A stretch of 64,000 nucleotides of DNA, taken from the NCBI GenBank assembly GCA_964017235.1, contig OZ024927.1, forward strand, positions 21,595,160 through 21,659,159, written 5' to 3'. Shown piece after piece: positions 1-11,875 of the stretch (positions are counted from its first letter, which is position 1; every line of letters begins with the position of its first letter). Below the pieces are notes generated by a model. That model searched no databases. It saw only the letters and a list, made by a program, of their open reading frames with translations, and was not told the origin of the DNA. Origin of the DNA: Sabellastarte sp. h YS-2021 (Eukaryota; Annelida; Polychaeta; Sabellida; Sabellidae). The translations under genes and the position numbers were made by a program.

Positions 1-1247
1 TAAGGCATAGGGTAGGCATGGACTGACCGCATGGACTCTAGTCATCATGTTTTATTTTATATTTTAAATTTTAAGTTTTAGTTAGGAACATGTTTTCAAC
101 ATTCTTGTAAAGTGGTGGAGGTTGGCATCTACCTCGATTATATATATATACATATACTGTAAATAGTAGTCTTTAGTAAACTTTAGATTAGGGTCACCTT
201 ATTTTCATCATAAGTAAGTGCTAAGTTTAAAATGTAACTCTTAAGGCCACCTTATTTTAAGCTGTCAGCTTAAACTCAGTTTATGCTCATTATGTAATGA
301 TTTGATCTTGATAAGATTCTGACAGCAACTTATAAAGTACTTTGAGGTGGCAGTAAACTCACTTTCTTCTAAAAACTTTAAGGTGACCCTAAAGTAGAAA
401 GATGCCTGTAGCATTGTAAATAAACATAGAAAGTAGAAAATTAAAATATATATATCCCACTGTGTTGTGTTAATTACAAAAACTATCCACTGTCATAGTC
501 ACACGGGTAGGGGCACTGTGAATCATTTAACCTGTTAGTCAAAGACATACAGTATTGTCTATGCCCCTCTCTCTCTCTGTTGTGGATAAATGTAGATTGC
601 AATTAGTAAGTTTTAAGACATGAAATAACAGAAATGGCAGTTATAATATGAAAGTGTGGCAAGTATTGATAGGTTTAGTGTTTGTTCTATTCCTTATAAT
701 TTACTTTGCTACATTGACTCAAACTGTAAAAAGTAATGATATTTAGTATAGAACTTAAGTGGAATAGAAATACCAGCAGCTTCAAGCAAAATATATTACT
801 ATTAAAAATACTTTAAATTACCTTTAAATTAAAGGGCAAAACAGCAAATACATTCAATTTATACTTAAATAAAAACCAATCATTACTGTAGTATAAATTA
901 TTTTGTATACCATACAAAAATATTACAAAAGACTAAAAAATCAGAAAATCATATTAGTCTATACAAAACCTAAACTATTTAAAACAAATGATATATTTTC
1001 ACATATCATTTCCCAAATTTCCTGAAGTTAATCAGTTAAGACTTTAAATAAAAAAGAAAACAATCAGAATTACTGTAAATGACACACAAAATCATTTTAA
1101 AACTAAAAAGGTTTGTTGTAAAATCTCATTAGTTTATACAAAACTTTAACTGAAATGCACAACAATTGACTAATGCACAATAAAAGTAATTTCACAAATT
1201 CTCTAAAAACCATTCAGTGAATTTGTGAAAAAATTTACTTAAGTTCT
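1..1247. other. Gene-free AT-rich DNA
   Basis: No coding region is supported here. The stretch is AT-rich, with a short TA microsatellite near 142-158 and a CT run near 570-580. It lies downstream of the minus-strand IRF-A gene. The sequence between 1360 and 2427 is similarly gene-free. At about 1965-2035 it holds a decayed minus-strand copy of the sub-terminal part of the repeat family seen near 28985-29080 (shared AGAGAAAACT-TGTGACACA and TATA-TCTCCC segments). Confidence 0.5.
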
Positions 1248-1356
1248 AGGGATTTCACGAATTCCCTAAAGATTTTAGGGAATTCGCGAATTCCCTGGCC
1301 CATTTAGAGATTTCGCGAATTCCCTAAAAATGTTCAGGGACTTCGCGAATTCCCTG
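1248..1356. repeat. Four tandem palindromic units (TTCGCGAATTCCCT core)
   Basis: Four units of about 29-30 bp are seen, each built around TTC(G/A)CGAATTCCCT. The second unit contains the perfect 20-bp palindrome AGGGAATTCGCGAATTCCCT at 1277-1296. The other three differ from it by one to three bases. Each carries the tail-to-tail TTCGCGAA octamer. Function is unknown. Confidence 0.8.
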
Positions 1357-2427
1357 ATTACACAAATTCACTGTAACATATATATATAGAGAGAGACATA
1401 CAGTTGTACTCTGTTGAGACCAGCACAACAATACTTCCAGTTTATCAAGAATTCCACATAACAGGTAGTATGTCACTGGAAAAGACGGTCTCGAAGGACA
1501 TGATATGTGTTGCTGTTTAATACGCAATTCTATTTAGCAGAGCTCTACTTTAAGGAATGTGACTGTAAATATATCTTAACAACTCAGTCTTATTAGTTTA
1601 CTGAAAGTGAAACTCCCTTAAGGCCAGTAATGATAAAACAAATTTGATAATAATTTGGAACTGCTTTGACACATGCTGTCTGGTAATGCAAAAGAAAAAC
1701 TTTTATATGATCAGTTTAAATTATCAGCATAGACAATAGAATGATTCTATTAAAATTACAATAACCTTCTTATTTATGATCTCAATTTAAAAAATCCTCT
1801 AAATTCAATAGTATTTAAGTTACACATAATTTAATAAAAAGCAAATGTCAAATTAGCTATTACACAATTAGCAATGGACCTAGATTTGTAAAAGGCAGCA
1901 AAAATATGAAGGACATGACAAACTAAACAAAAAATTATACAAACAACATTATTCAAACTCACAGCCTTTTAGAGAAAACTATGTGACACATGCATAGTCA
2001 CATTCACAAGGGGCATTTTATAGTCTCCCTGAAATCAAAAATGATATTATTCTCACATCAAAAGGTCAGTATTTATCATCTCTGGTCAAAATCGTGTGTT
2101 TACACATTTCCATGTACATGAATTGTTGCCACAATTTTGGCAATAAAAAGCAACCTATATCCCTCATGTCAACATGTATTAATCAAATGTGAACAAATTT
2201 TGACAACTATACAGTTTTAACAATCTTATTTCTCCCAAATATATAAACAGAGTTCTCCCCTTAGTTTGAGTTCTTTTTTGCCCATTCTTGGAGGAAAAAA
2301 TAATTTGTATAAATTGGTATTTCCAAAAATAGAATCAGTTTGTAACATTTTAAAGAGGGCAATATTGTTGTTGCAACTTTCAGATCAAGGATAATGCAAG
2401 TGGAAAACACTATCAGTTGATATATAT

Positions 2428-4341
2428 TCATTGACTGGGCAAGGTCAGCGATTTATTCAACTGTGTTAACAAGGATTCAACCTTATCAAATGAATCACCA
2501 GAGGACATTTGTAGCGAAAGACTTTTTTCTTCATTCTCTCTTTCAACTCTATGTAAATCCCGTAATGCCTGGCAACTGGTTACCCGCAGGACCAAGAATA
2601 ACTTACTTCTATTCACAGGCTTCTGGCCCATCTGTATGTAAACCCCTGTACTTGGCTTTGGTCCTGACCCAGATTTATACTGCTGTAAAGCTGCCAGAAA
2701 TGTCTGATCATAGTCAAAGACTTTGATTTCCTTATGCGCATTGTTTTCCTTGGTTCTGGATATTTCTGAGAAATTCCCACAAGCGGCTGTAGAATAGAAT
2801 AATTCACACTTAGACAGTCTAGTGATGTGTATATTTCCTCCTTCTGGTTTTACTAGAAAGCCTCTTCGCAAACCCTTGAAGAGCTCTGCCACTTTATCAG
2901 GAGACTTCACTTTTATCTGACTTGGCCACTCAGGAAGTTTGCAGCTGTCAATATTATTAGTACCACAAAAAGATTCAATATCATAGCCAACTGTTTTCCA
3001 AAGTTCCAAAATACTCCGATCAATTTTTGTATGGACACGGCATCCATTGGGATTCCCAATATTCCATTTTTTTACCAGGTTTTCCAGATAGAGCAATTCA
3101 AGATGTAAGTTGCAAGGTTGTTGTTCACAGCAGTGCTCTGGTAACTCAGGGTAATTGTATTTCTTCAAACTTTCTTCCTCTTTCTGGTCCCTCCATGTTG
3201 TGTAATTCTCTGTTTGGTGATTAAGTACTGTTCCATCACCAGGTTCAGCCATTCCAAACTTTTGCAAATGGCCATTATTGCTCGAAGCAATATTTGTTAG
3301 TGTTGAATTGGCCAATACATTTTCTTGACCATGGCATTGTGGATTATTTAAATATTCATTTGAGTTAAGAAAATCACTTAAGTTGGATGTTATCTCTGGT
3401 TGACCATTTCCATCTACCTTTGAATCTCTGTATAGATTAAGTATTTTTGTTGATGGTTGTGAACCTTGTACTGCCTGTTCATCTCGAGCAGATGGCACTG
3501 TAGCATTCAATGAAGGTTGGCCTGGTGCAGATGTATTAGTTTCATCCATAATGCACTTCAGGGCAGTTTCCAATGAGTCATCCTCTATACTCATAGGCAA
3601 GACAGTGTCTAGCAATTCATGATCTAGCTGTTCTACACCAAATGCAGGATCTACTAAGGCCTGTGCATCATGTTTCTGATTGGCTGAACACTGTGTCAGT
3701 TCCTGGTCAAGATTATTAGCTAAATTGGTTGCAATTTGTTCAGAAGAAGGAATATCTAGTTGATCCACAATCTGCTTTAGAATATCCCCTTCTGATGCAG
3801 TATCAGATGCTGATGGTGCAGTTGTACATTTGCTAGCACTAGTTTCATTTACTTGTTTCAGTAGCATTTCGAATTCAGAACTGTTCAACTTTAATTCTGG
3901 AGATGCTTGTAAGTGATCAAGCAGCAAATGTTCAGATGTAGAACTATCTCCATAACTTGTCAATGCTACATCATCTCCGTAATTTGACTTGTTCCAAGTA
4001 TTTATTGTCCCAGGAACCTGCTGTGGTGGACTGGCCAGTGATGAATCTGGACTAGACATATCATCTATCATAACTGGTAGGTTCCTTGGACTTTCAGTCG
4101 GAAGTACAAAAGGCTGGGGTTCTGTAGCATTTGTAACCCTTGCAGGGGTTTTCTTTCGTTTTCGTTCAAGTATCTGATAAATTTTATATGGGTATGGCTT
4201 TGCTTTTGGGCTGGATTTGTGAATTTCTTTAAATTCCTCACATTTGTGCAGTGCATTACGCAAGGTTGTTTTCCATTGTGAATATTCCTTTTTATCACCA
4301 GGATGATATTTACCTGTGTGCTGTGCCCACTCCATGAACAC
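2428..4341 (-). CDS. IRF-A exon 2: interferon regulatory factor, rest of DNA-binding domain and IRF-association domain
   Basis: This terminal coding exon encodes residues 53-689 of an IRF-type transcription factor. The reading frame is open from the splice acceptor (AG at 4343-4342) and begins GTG-TTC-ATG-GAG-TGG, so the true first residue is an in-frame valine and not a start. It completes the winged-helix DNA-binding domain begun in exon 1: VFMEWAQHTGKY (W57) and SQWKTTLRNALHK (W75, R80). A basic KRKK stretch follows, then a long Ser/Asn/Gln-rich linker. At about residues 460-655 lies an IRF-association (IRF-3/SMAD-like) domain, recognisable from LHLELLYLENLV, NGCRVHTKI and KVFDYDQTFLAAL. 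In this family DBDs bind GAAA elements and the association domain mediates dimerisation and virus- or cytokine-triggered activation. The position of the conserved DNA-contacting Asn is His84. No canonical poly(A) signal lies close to the stop. The IRF call is firm; orthology to a numbered vertebrate IRF is not claimed. Confidence 0.93.
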   Translation of the reverse strand: MFMEWAQHTGKYHPGDKKEYSQWKTTLRNALHKCEEFKEIHKSSPKAKPYPYKIYQILERKRKKTPARVTNATEPQPFVLPTESPRNLPVMIDDMSSPDSSLASPPQQVPGTINTWNKSNYGDDVALTSYGDSSTSEHLLLDHLQASPELKLNSSEFEMLLKQVNETSASKCTTAPSASDTASEGDILKQIVDQLDIPSSEQIATNLANNLDQELTQCSANQKHDAQALVDPAFGVEQLDHELLDTVLPMSIEDDSLETALKCIMDETNTSAPGQPSLNATVPSARDEQAVQGSQPSTKILNLYRDSKVDGNGQPEITSNLSDFLNSNEYLNNPQCHGQENVLANSTLTNIASSNNGHLQKFGMAEPGDGTVLNHQTENYTTWRDQKEEESLKKYNYPELPEHCCEQQPCNLHLELLYLENLVKKWNIGNPNGCRVHTKIDRSILELWKTVGYDIESFCGTNNIDSCKLPEWPSQIKVKSPDKVAELFKGLRRGFLVKPEGGNIHITRLSKCELFYSTAACGNFSEISRTKENNAHKEIKVFDYDQTFLAALQQYKSGSGPKPSTGVYIQMGQKPVNRSKLFLVLRVTSCQALRDLHRVERENEEKSLSLQMSSGDSFDKVESLLTQLNKSLTLPSQ

Positions 4342-5518
4342 CTGTAAATGCAGAATTCTACAATTTATAAATTTTCTAAATAACTAAATAGTTTGTATAA
4401 AATTAAAACTGAATTTTTAACTAGCAAACTAAGAAAAGGGTTTCTGCAAAGGTAAAGTATCCCCCACCAAATTAGCTAAAACATAACATATTTGACAAAA
4501 TGGACAAAGAATTTTGTGAATAATTTGAAATGAAGATCATAAAAAGTAGTGCATTATTTCATTTTGAATTGTCTTGCATTCAATTATAAGACCCTTTGTC
4601 AAAGTTTTTAAATGGGTGACAGAACAATCTAAAATAGAAATCCCAAACTTTTAACTAGCAAAAGGTTTTTGTACACAAAAACAGAGCGTGCCTACAGTTT
4701 GTAATTTTATATGAAATGTGAATGGACTGATGTGAAGAGGTAAATGTTATTGGTTGAAGAGAACTTCTCCTGAAAGGGTTACATGTTAGGGTCACAAAAG
4801 TAACCAGATATTGATAGTGCAAGTGAAAGTAGAAAAAAAAAAGGTATCTCAAAATAGCTACTGATCAGCTATGCAATGAGGTACTGGTCTGCAATTTTAC
4901 TGTATGAACGCTGACCCCAAACAAGATAAAAAACATATTAAACAAAATACTGTAAATACAATAATTTTCAAGATACAAATGATTTACTCAACAGTGAAAA
5001 TATGAAAGTAACTGCAATTTTACTTTGAAATAGATTACCCAAAGAAGGTGTATAACATGTTTCAACAAAATACTCTAAATGCAATAGTTTTAAAGTTACA
5101 AGTGATTTACTCAAATATTAAAACCTCATAGTAGCTATTGCTCAGCCATGCAATGAGCTACAGGTCTGTAATTTTACAATGTTATAGCTGCCCCAAAACT
5201 AGTCAAAGGGTTTTTGTACCCACAGACAGAGCGTCCCTACATTTTATATGAAATGTTAAAGGAGCAATGTGAAGCGGTAAATGTTATTGACTGAAGAGAA
5301 ATTCTCCTGAAAGGATCATGTAAGCATCACAAAAGCGATCTGATATTGAGAGTGCAAGTGAAAGTAGAAAAAACCTATATATAAATAGAAATTGATCAGC
5401 TATGCAATGAAAATCTGAAATTTTACCATTTAAAACCTGAATACTGAAAATGCAATAGGTTTAAAGCTACAAGTGATTTAATCAGCTGCGAGAACGTGAA
5501 AGTAACTGCACTGTAAAC

Positions 5519-5636
5519 TGCCGACCATTGGTAAGTAACGACCAACTTTGCCACATAAGGTCCAGGGTTTGAACTACTGACCTAAGGGGGGGGGGGGGTG
5601 TTGAGTATGTTACCACTGTGCCACCGTGGCCCCCTA
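5519..5636 (-). repeat. tRNA-derived SINE head (copy 1)
   Basis: Read on the minus strand this carries a Pol III A box, TGGCACAGTGGT (5612-5623), and a B box, AGTTCAAACCC (about 5565-5575), with tRNA-like spacing. A run of 12 G lies between them on the plus strand. It is closely related to the complete SINE at 35756-35992 but lacks that copy's 3' body. Confidence 0.7.
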
Positions 5637-5736
5637 AGAAGGTGAATAACATATTTTAACAAAATACCTTAGATACAATGCTTTTCAAGTTGCAAGTGAT
5701 TTTACTCATAGGTACTGAAAGTAACTAAGTACTGTA

Positions 5737-5852
5737 AAGTGCCGACTATTGGTAAGTAACTACCAACTTTGCCACATAAGGTCCAGGGTTTGAACTACTG
5801 ACTTTGGAGGTGGGAGTTGTGTGTGTTACCACTGCACCACCGTGGCCTCCTA
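5737..5852 (-). repeat. tRNA-derived SINE head (copy 2)
   Basis: This is the second copy of the same head, about 217 bp from copy 1 and with the same flanking sequence (AGGTGAATAACATAT and CAAGTGAT). The head was therefore amplified together with the surrounding tandem unit rather than inserted twice. The A box reads TGGTGCAGTGGT on the minus strand. Confidence 0.65.
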
Positions 5853-5952
5853 AGTAGGTGAATAACATATATTTTTACAAAATACCCTAGATACAATACT
5901 TTTCAAGTTACAAGTGATGTTACGCATAGGTACTGAAAAGTCTGAAAGTATA

Positions 5953-6989
5953 TATTAGTCATTTAGCCATTGGGATAGACTCCCAATTTACTCACCATGT
6001 TCTAGCTATGGAAAAAGTAGCTGAATATTTTTATATATTTCTATAAGATGCTGTAAATGCATTACTTTTTATGTTATAAGTGATTTGCTGCAAAAATAAT
6101 TAAGAAAAACCCAGGACTGATTCACAAGGGAATTTACTAGTGGTCTAGTACATATATGCAAGATACAATAAATCTCTACAATAATTGCTGAGAAAAACTG
6201 TGATTAAGCGTTGAAATTTCCACACCAATTTCACACCTCAGGTGTGGGTTTCTCTATCAGCTCTCAGAAAGAGATGAATGGACTAATCTGGCTGTGTTGA
6301 ACAATTTATCATCCTCTATGGAGAATGTAAGCATGGCTCTTGGCCTTGTACTTTTGGAGAAGTCGTTCACGCAGATGCAAATGCGTACACAGACACTGCA
6401 CACTGATGCCATAATGTTAACTGACTGACAAACCACCAGCAATTTACCTTACTTATTTCAAAACAGTTCTACACCTTGACCAGCTTAATTTGTATATAAC
6501 CTTTCAAAACTAGAGGAATGCTTTTGCTAACAAAAGCGAAGCGTCCCATAAAGTTTAAAATGCTTTGTGGTTTTAATAAGCATGCTGTAAAGCTAAGAAT
6601 GCACAAAGCTGAACCATGCAGCAAAAGCTAAAAGCAAAGAAAAAGAAGAGAGTGGGTAGTGTAAAAATTTGTATTTTATCGCCCTTGTTTGTGCGTGAAG
6701 GGATGAGGAATTGTTATGAACTCCTCAGACTCCCTCTTTATGGTTTGTTGTATATCATTTGGAAGTAACTGCATGTTGAAAAGATCAGTGCATACATCAT
6801 TAGACCACAAAATGGAGACAGGTTATTTGCAACATAATTTTGGAAAAAGAGGTTGTGACTACTGGAAATGTACTTCTGAATTGTTGAAAGATTAAAAATA
6901 TTGGCAAAACTTAAAATATCTTATTAAAGAAGCCATTTTAGGTGAAATAAAGTTATTTGTGATTTTTTGTAAAATGGAAATGAAGTTAG
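5953..6989. other. Gene-free stretch
   Basis: No coding region is supported. One short palindrome-like segment is present near 6226-6250 (CACACCTCAGGTGTG). Confidence 0.4.
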
Positions 6990-7880
6990 GAGGTAAAACT
7001 AACCAGCTATTTCGACTGTCCAGATATGGGTCCCCAATACCTCTTAATATATTCCGAAGCTATAAAAGCAACAATAAAGGAGATATCAGGTAAAAACTCA
7101 AAAACAGCTATTTTTTTACTCCAGTTTGACCCATAAGGGGGGGTTGGGTGGTAAATCTGACTGGCTACTTAGACTCTCCACAAATGCTTTCCCAGTACCT
7201 CTTAATACATTCTGAAGCTATAAAAGCAAGAATAAGGGACATATAAGGCAAAAACTCAAAATCAGCTATTTTATGACCCCAGTTTGACCCATAAGGGGGG
7301 TCAGGGGTAAAACTGACCGGCTATTCAGACTCTCCACATATGCTTTCCCAATACCTCTTAATACATTCTGAAGCTATAAAGCCAACAACGAAGGAGATAT
7401 AAGGCAAAAACTCCAAATGAGCTATTTTATGACCCCAGTTTCATCATAAGGGGGGTCGGGGCAGGGGGGAACTGACTGGCTATTTAGATTCTCCACATAT
7501 GCTTTCCCAATACCTCTTAATACATTCTGAAGCTATAAAAGCAACGATAAAGGAGATATAAGGTAAAAATTTCAAAGCAGCTATTTATGACCCCAGTTTG
7601 GCCCATAAGGGGGGGGGGGGGTCGAGGGGTAAAACTGACCTGCTATTTAGACTCTCCACATATGCTTTCCCAATACCTCTTAATACATTCTGAAGCTATA
7701 AAAGCAACAATAAAGGAGATATAAGGCAAAATCTCAAAATCAGCTATTTTATGACCCCAGCTTATTATGACCCATAAGGTGGGGCCGTGGGGTAAAACTG
7801 ACCGGCTATTTAGACTCTCCACATATGGTTTCCTATTACCTCCCAGTACATTTTATGGCTCTAAATGCAATACTTAAGAA
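6990..7880. repeat. About six tandem units of 157-160 bp
   Basis: Each unit has CCAGTTTGACCCATAAGGGG, then ACTGACCGGCTATTTAGACT, then CCAATACCTCTTAATACATT, then AAAGGAGATATAAGGC. G-tracts vary in length between units. The same family occurs in inverted orientation at about 44300-45400. Confidence 0.85.
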
Positions 7881-8099
7881 GATAATAGGGGGTTGACCTA
7901 AATTTAAGGCTTTCAGGTTGGAAGGTGTCAGAAAATCACTCATAAATGAGACATTTTTCAAGGGATTGCTCCCAAAATCTAATCACCTTGCGTATTTGAT
8001 AGTATGAACAGGTGTGTCAAATTATAAGGCTGTGTAGTGTAGTAAGTAGTTTTTTTTTCCTGAACTGCGATGACGGGGGTGGGGTGGGGGGGTGTACTT

Positions 8100-8312
8100 C
8101 AAAAAATTGTTTTTGATCATGTGACCTTCATAAAGGTCAAAGGTCAAATTTAAGCATGCAGAAAAAATTTTCCCATGCTTAAGGTATATAACTGCCAGAT
8201 ATGGTTTGAAACCTTCTAATAATAAGGTAGATATTCAAGGGAGACCATAATGCGGCGGCGGCGAGGAAACTGAGGCAAAAACAAATAGGAGCTCTTTCAG
8301 GGATGCTTATTT
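8100..8312 (-). repeat. Head region of a dispersed element with perfect DR1 motif
   Basis: Read on the minus strand, a decayed AAGCATCCCT hairpin head (about 8284-8312) is followed by a GCC-rich run, then by CATGCTTAAATTTGACCTTTG. Homologous segments lie at 19375-19570 (same orientation) and 43966-44180 (opposite). It includes AGGTCA-A-AGGTCA at 8134-8146, the DR1 arrangement used by HNF4/RXR-type nuclear receptors. Whether it is bound is unknown. Confidence 0.65.
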
Positions 8313-9072
8313 ATGCACAAGGTGTTTTTATAAAGTGGGATAAAATGTAATCTGACTCAGACATTAGCATATTAGAATCTATTTCATTTATGCTATGCAT
8401 AAGCTTTAAAGGAAAGCAAGTGTAACATTGTAGGTCATTGCTTTCACCCCTTTTTAAGGGACGCTTATTTACAAAATGAACTGAAAGCTATGTTATCTGT
8501 AGATACTATCGATAATACATGATGTTATTCTTACACAGTACTGTCACATAGTAAAGTAAATCAAAGAAATGCAATGAAATGTATATTATATACCGATTTG
8601 TTAAATATTTTCTATATTCATCTTGGGCACATCGATCGCCAATATTTCTTCGAACGATCACACAAACTGATCTAATATTAAAAAGGTAATTCACAGATTT
8701 TCAGTTGAAACTATCTGGGAGACTGAACAAGGTTACATGTTTTTTTCATCCTTGCAGTTTACAACAGTGTCTTTTCTCCAAATTCCCATTTGCTGAGTGT
8801 GAAGAAAAAGTGGAATCTAATGTTAAGGTGGCACGAATCTGTATATTTTTACAAAAAATAATTTGTCCATGTCATTGTTAACCTACACTTATAAAGTCCA
8901 TTTTATTAATATAAAAGGAAGAGAACTAAGCAATATTTTGTGTTGTCCTACCATGTAGGACAAAAAAGCTATGCAACTTCAGTCAAAAACAAGGGGTTGC
9001 AAACTAAATTAACTTGTCAGAGATGTGAAGGCTAACAGTGAAATATTTCAAAAACACAAACCAAACACACTG
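8313..9072. other. Gene-free stretch
   Basis: No coding region, RNA gene or clear repeat is supported here. Confidence 0.4.
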
Positions 9073-9831
9073 TTAAGGCTCTTGCACATATACGCAGCGC
9101 GACATGGTACGATTTTTACTGCATGTTGAGCAGGAAAATTTTCTTTACCTTGCACATTTGGGCGATTTCTCCCAGTTATTTTACAACAGTTAAAATTGGC
9201 ACATATAATTGAACATCTCATACACCACCCATTTCCACACCCCTCCTACCCTTACATGTATTTAATCTCTCCACAAAGAAGAGCCTTGACCACTCTCCCT
9301 TTTATAATACTCAGGTGATTACACCCCTTTTGAATTAATTAACTTCTGGCAGTGTTGGTTTTGCATATATTGTCACACACCTAACTTGCCATCCCTTTCT
9401 CCATTATAAGTACTTAATCCCTCCACAAACAAGACCCTTGACCAGTGTGTCCCTTTCAAAATTGCTAGTAATTGCATTCCTCATTTAATTAAATCTTTTT
9501 TTGTGTCTGGTAGTTAATCCCTTCACACTGAGCATGCGTCTTTTGTTGTCCAATCAATATATTTGTGTCTTTTGTAGTCTTCTGTGACAAGTTCTGTGAT
9601 AGACAGACATTTTTAGCATGTGAGAAATCCAAATATCAATGAAACTTTGGGGAAAACAGTAAAAAAGACTCACAGCTTTTTGAAAAAATAGAAAATTTTT
9701 TAAATAGAAAAATCCGCGCCGCATCGCTAGCTGCCGCGCCGCACATATGTATAAGCAGTGAACTACTTCCTTTATTTCTATTTTATTTAGCCGCATCGCG
9801 CCACGCCGCGTTAGTGTACAATGGGCTTTAA
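9073..9831. mobile_element. Possible non-autonomous TIR transposon
   Basis: The left end TTAAGGCTCTTGCACATATA and the reverse complement of the right end (TTAAAGCCCATTGTACACTA) align with several mismatches. Both run into GCG-rich sequence. No coding capacity is seen. Part of the right end (CCGCATCGCTAGCTGCC) recurs at 11655 and 12928. Ends and class are uncertain. Confidence 0.3.
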
Positions 9832-10603
9832 TGTGATTGTAAGATGTATCAGTAGAATAAGATGTGTGCTGTGTCTTTAGCCATTTACACAGAAGATATC
9901 ACATCTCAAATCTGAATTTATGGCACAATTTATCAGTAGTTAAATTAGAGTTTTTCTTTTGTTAAAAGTGTCCAATATCTTTCACATGGGACGTGGGTTA
10001 ATCCTGATACTCTCTGTGCGTGTTGCACATGCTGTGGGCCCTGCAGACTGGGAATATACCCTGGTATGCTGCCAGGGCTGTCACAACCCTGAATTCACCT
10101 CCCCGATGACGCAACAGGGCTCCTGAAGAGGGTGGTTCTACCAATGTGGGTAATTCATTACCTGCTGGATACAATGGTTGCGATTTTGGAATTATAAAGT
10201 AGAACATTCTATATGGTGACAGGTAGCAAGTGTTTGTTTACAAACACAGGAAGTAGAGAATTTTGGCTCATACTAAAGATACACAGGCTACCTCTAAACC
10301 TCAGTCATGGAATTCCGTCATGGAACGAGATATCGCTCACTACTTATTGATAAAATCCTTATTTTTGCTGTTTGGATTTTCATCATTCAAATATTATTTA
10401 AATCCTTGTAAGAATCAGAATTCATTGATAAGGGCCATACGTCTGTGTATGGGTGTATGATAGATCTACATTTGAATTTTATTATTAGTATTTTTGTTGA
10501 CCACAATTTGAATTTATAATGGTCTGTGATGTGATATCAAAATGATGTTCTTCACTGGTATTCAGTGGAGGTCACACCACCAAGTGAAACATACGGAAAA
10601 TGA
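9832..10603. other. Gene-free stretch
   Basis: No gene is supported. A segment around 10120-10195 (GGTGGTTCTACCAA, TACCTGCTGGATAC) is a diverged relative of sequence inside the 1.27-kb duplication to the right. Confidence 0.4.
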
Positions 10604-11875
10604 AATTGTGGTATTTTTGCCTATTGTGAAATATTATTGGCCTATCTTGATAACTGAACAGAAATCATAATTTTAAATCTGAAAGAAATGATGTCATACA
10701 TTCTTATCACATCAACAAAATAGACGGAATCGCCAAAAATAGCAAGCTACATCACCAACAATGTGCATCACAATTCAGGTCCGTTATTGGTTTCTTAAAA
10801 TACATTTATTTCTAATGTAAAGGTAGCCTTGCCACAGGCGTTTATATGTATAATATAGACAGATCTGTTTGATTGCATTATAAGTATTTTTCATAATGCT
10901 CTCATACATTTACTTAGCCTAGCTTGCTGAGGAGACTAGAAAGGCCTCTGATACAGTGTGCATTATGGCAAAAAATATTTCATGTTTGCATTATGGTTGA
11001 GACAGGCCAGGCTAATGTAAAGGGGTCTATGGTGGTAAGTATTAAACAACATTGTAGCCTTACTTAAGACTTTACTGAACAGATATACCGGTATTTATTT
11101 TTTAAATATGTGTTTCTTCTGAGAAGTACTCATTTTTATGGTGTACAAGTTGTGCCAACTTGTGGTCTCGATAATGCAGACAATGTGTTGAAAGATACAT
11201 TAAATTCTTTATTAAGTTGGGTTTTGTATCACTTTCAAGAGATTTTATTGACGTAATAATATGTAGGTGAAAAGCAGTGCAAACTAGTTGCTTGCTATTT
11301 TTACACAGAACCTTATTACTCTCCTCATCCTCAGTAAATCAATATTAATTAAGGTCCAAAGATTAAGGCTTAAAGATTGTGCACCATAACGGTTAGATTG
11401 TTGTAGTAAATAATTAGACTTATACACTGCAAGTGCCACTTTATGCACTTAAAAAGGGGAAAGTTTTCGTCCGGGGACAAAAATCTCATTAAATTTCACT
11501 CTTGCCATATTTACAAGTGTTATCTAGATGATTAAACAAACCCAACTGGCTGCCGAGGTATTGCATACCATGTGCCCGACAGTGAAATCCCCTATAAACC
11601 TTTGTTTTCACCTCACAGCTTTTTGAAAAACTAGAAAATTTTCTAAATAGAAAAATCCGCACCGCATCGCTAGCTGCCACGCCGGACATATGTATAAACA
11701 GTGAACTACTTCCTTTATTTCTATTTTATTTAGCCAGGCTCCTGAAGAGGGTGGTTCTACCAACGTGGGTAATTCATTACCTGCTGGATACTATGGTTGC
11801 GATTTTGGAATTTACAGCTTTGACATTTCATTAATTATCTGACACTTGCTATGTATATGGTAAGATGTAAACTGA
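10604..11875. repeat. 1.27-kb tandem duplication, copy 1
   Basis: This is followed directly by a nearly identical second copy (11876-13147). Only a few substitutions and one single-base indel (GGTTAG versus TTGTTAG) separate them. There is no convincing coding content; the repeated 66-codon open frame is a by-product. Confidence 0.9.

Larger units (their letters stand above)
4640..5950. repeat. Degenerate tandem repeat block with embedded SINE heads
   Basis: A segment at about 4660-4860 recurs at about 5205-5400: GTTTTTGTAC, ACAGAGCGT(G/C)CCTAC, ATGAAATGT, TCTCCTGAAAGG and GTGCAAGTGAAAGTAG in the same order. Between and after the copies are shorter repeats with AAAATACTNTAAATACAAT and ACAAGTGATTTACTC. 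Similar phrases occur at 28200-28900, so this is a dispersed family and not a gene. Confidence 0.65.
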
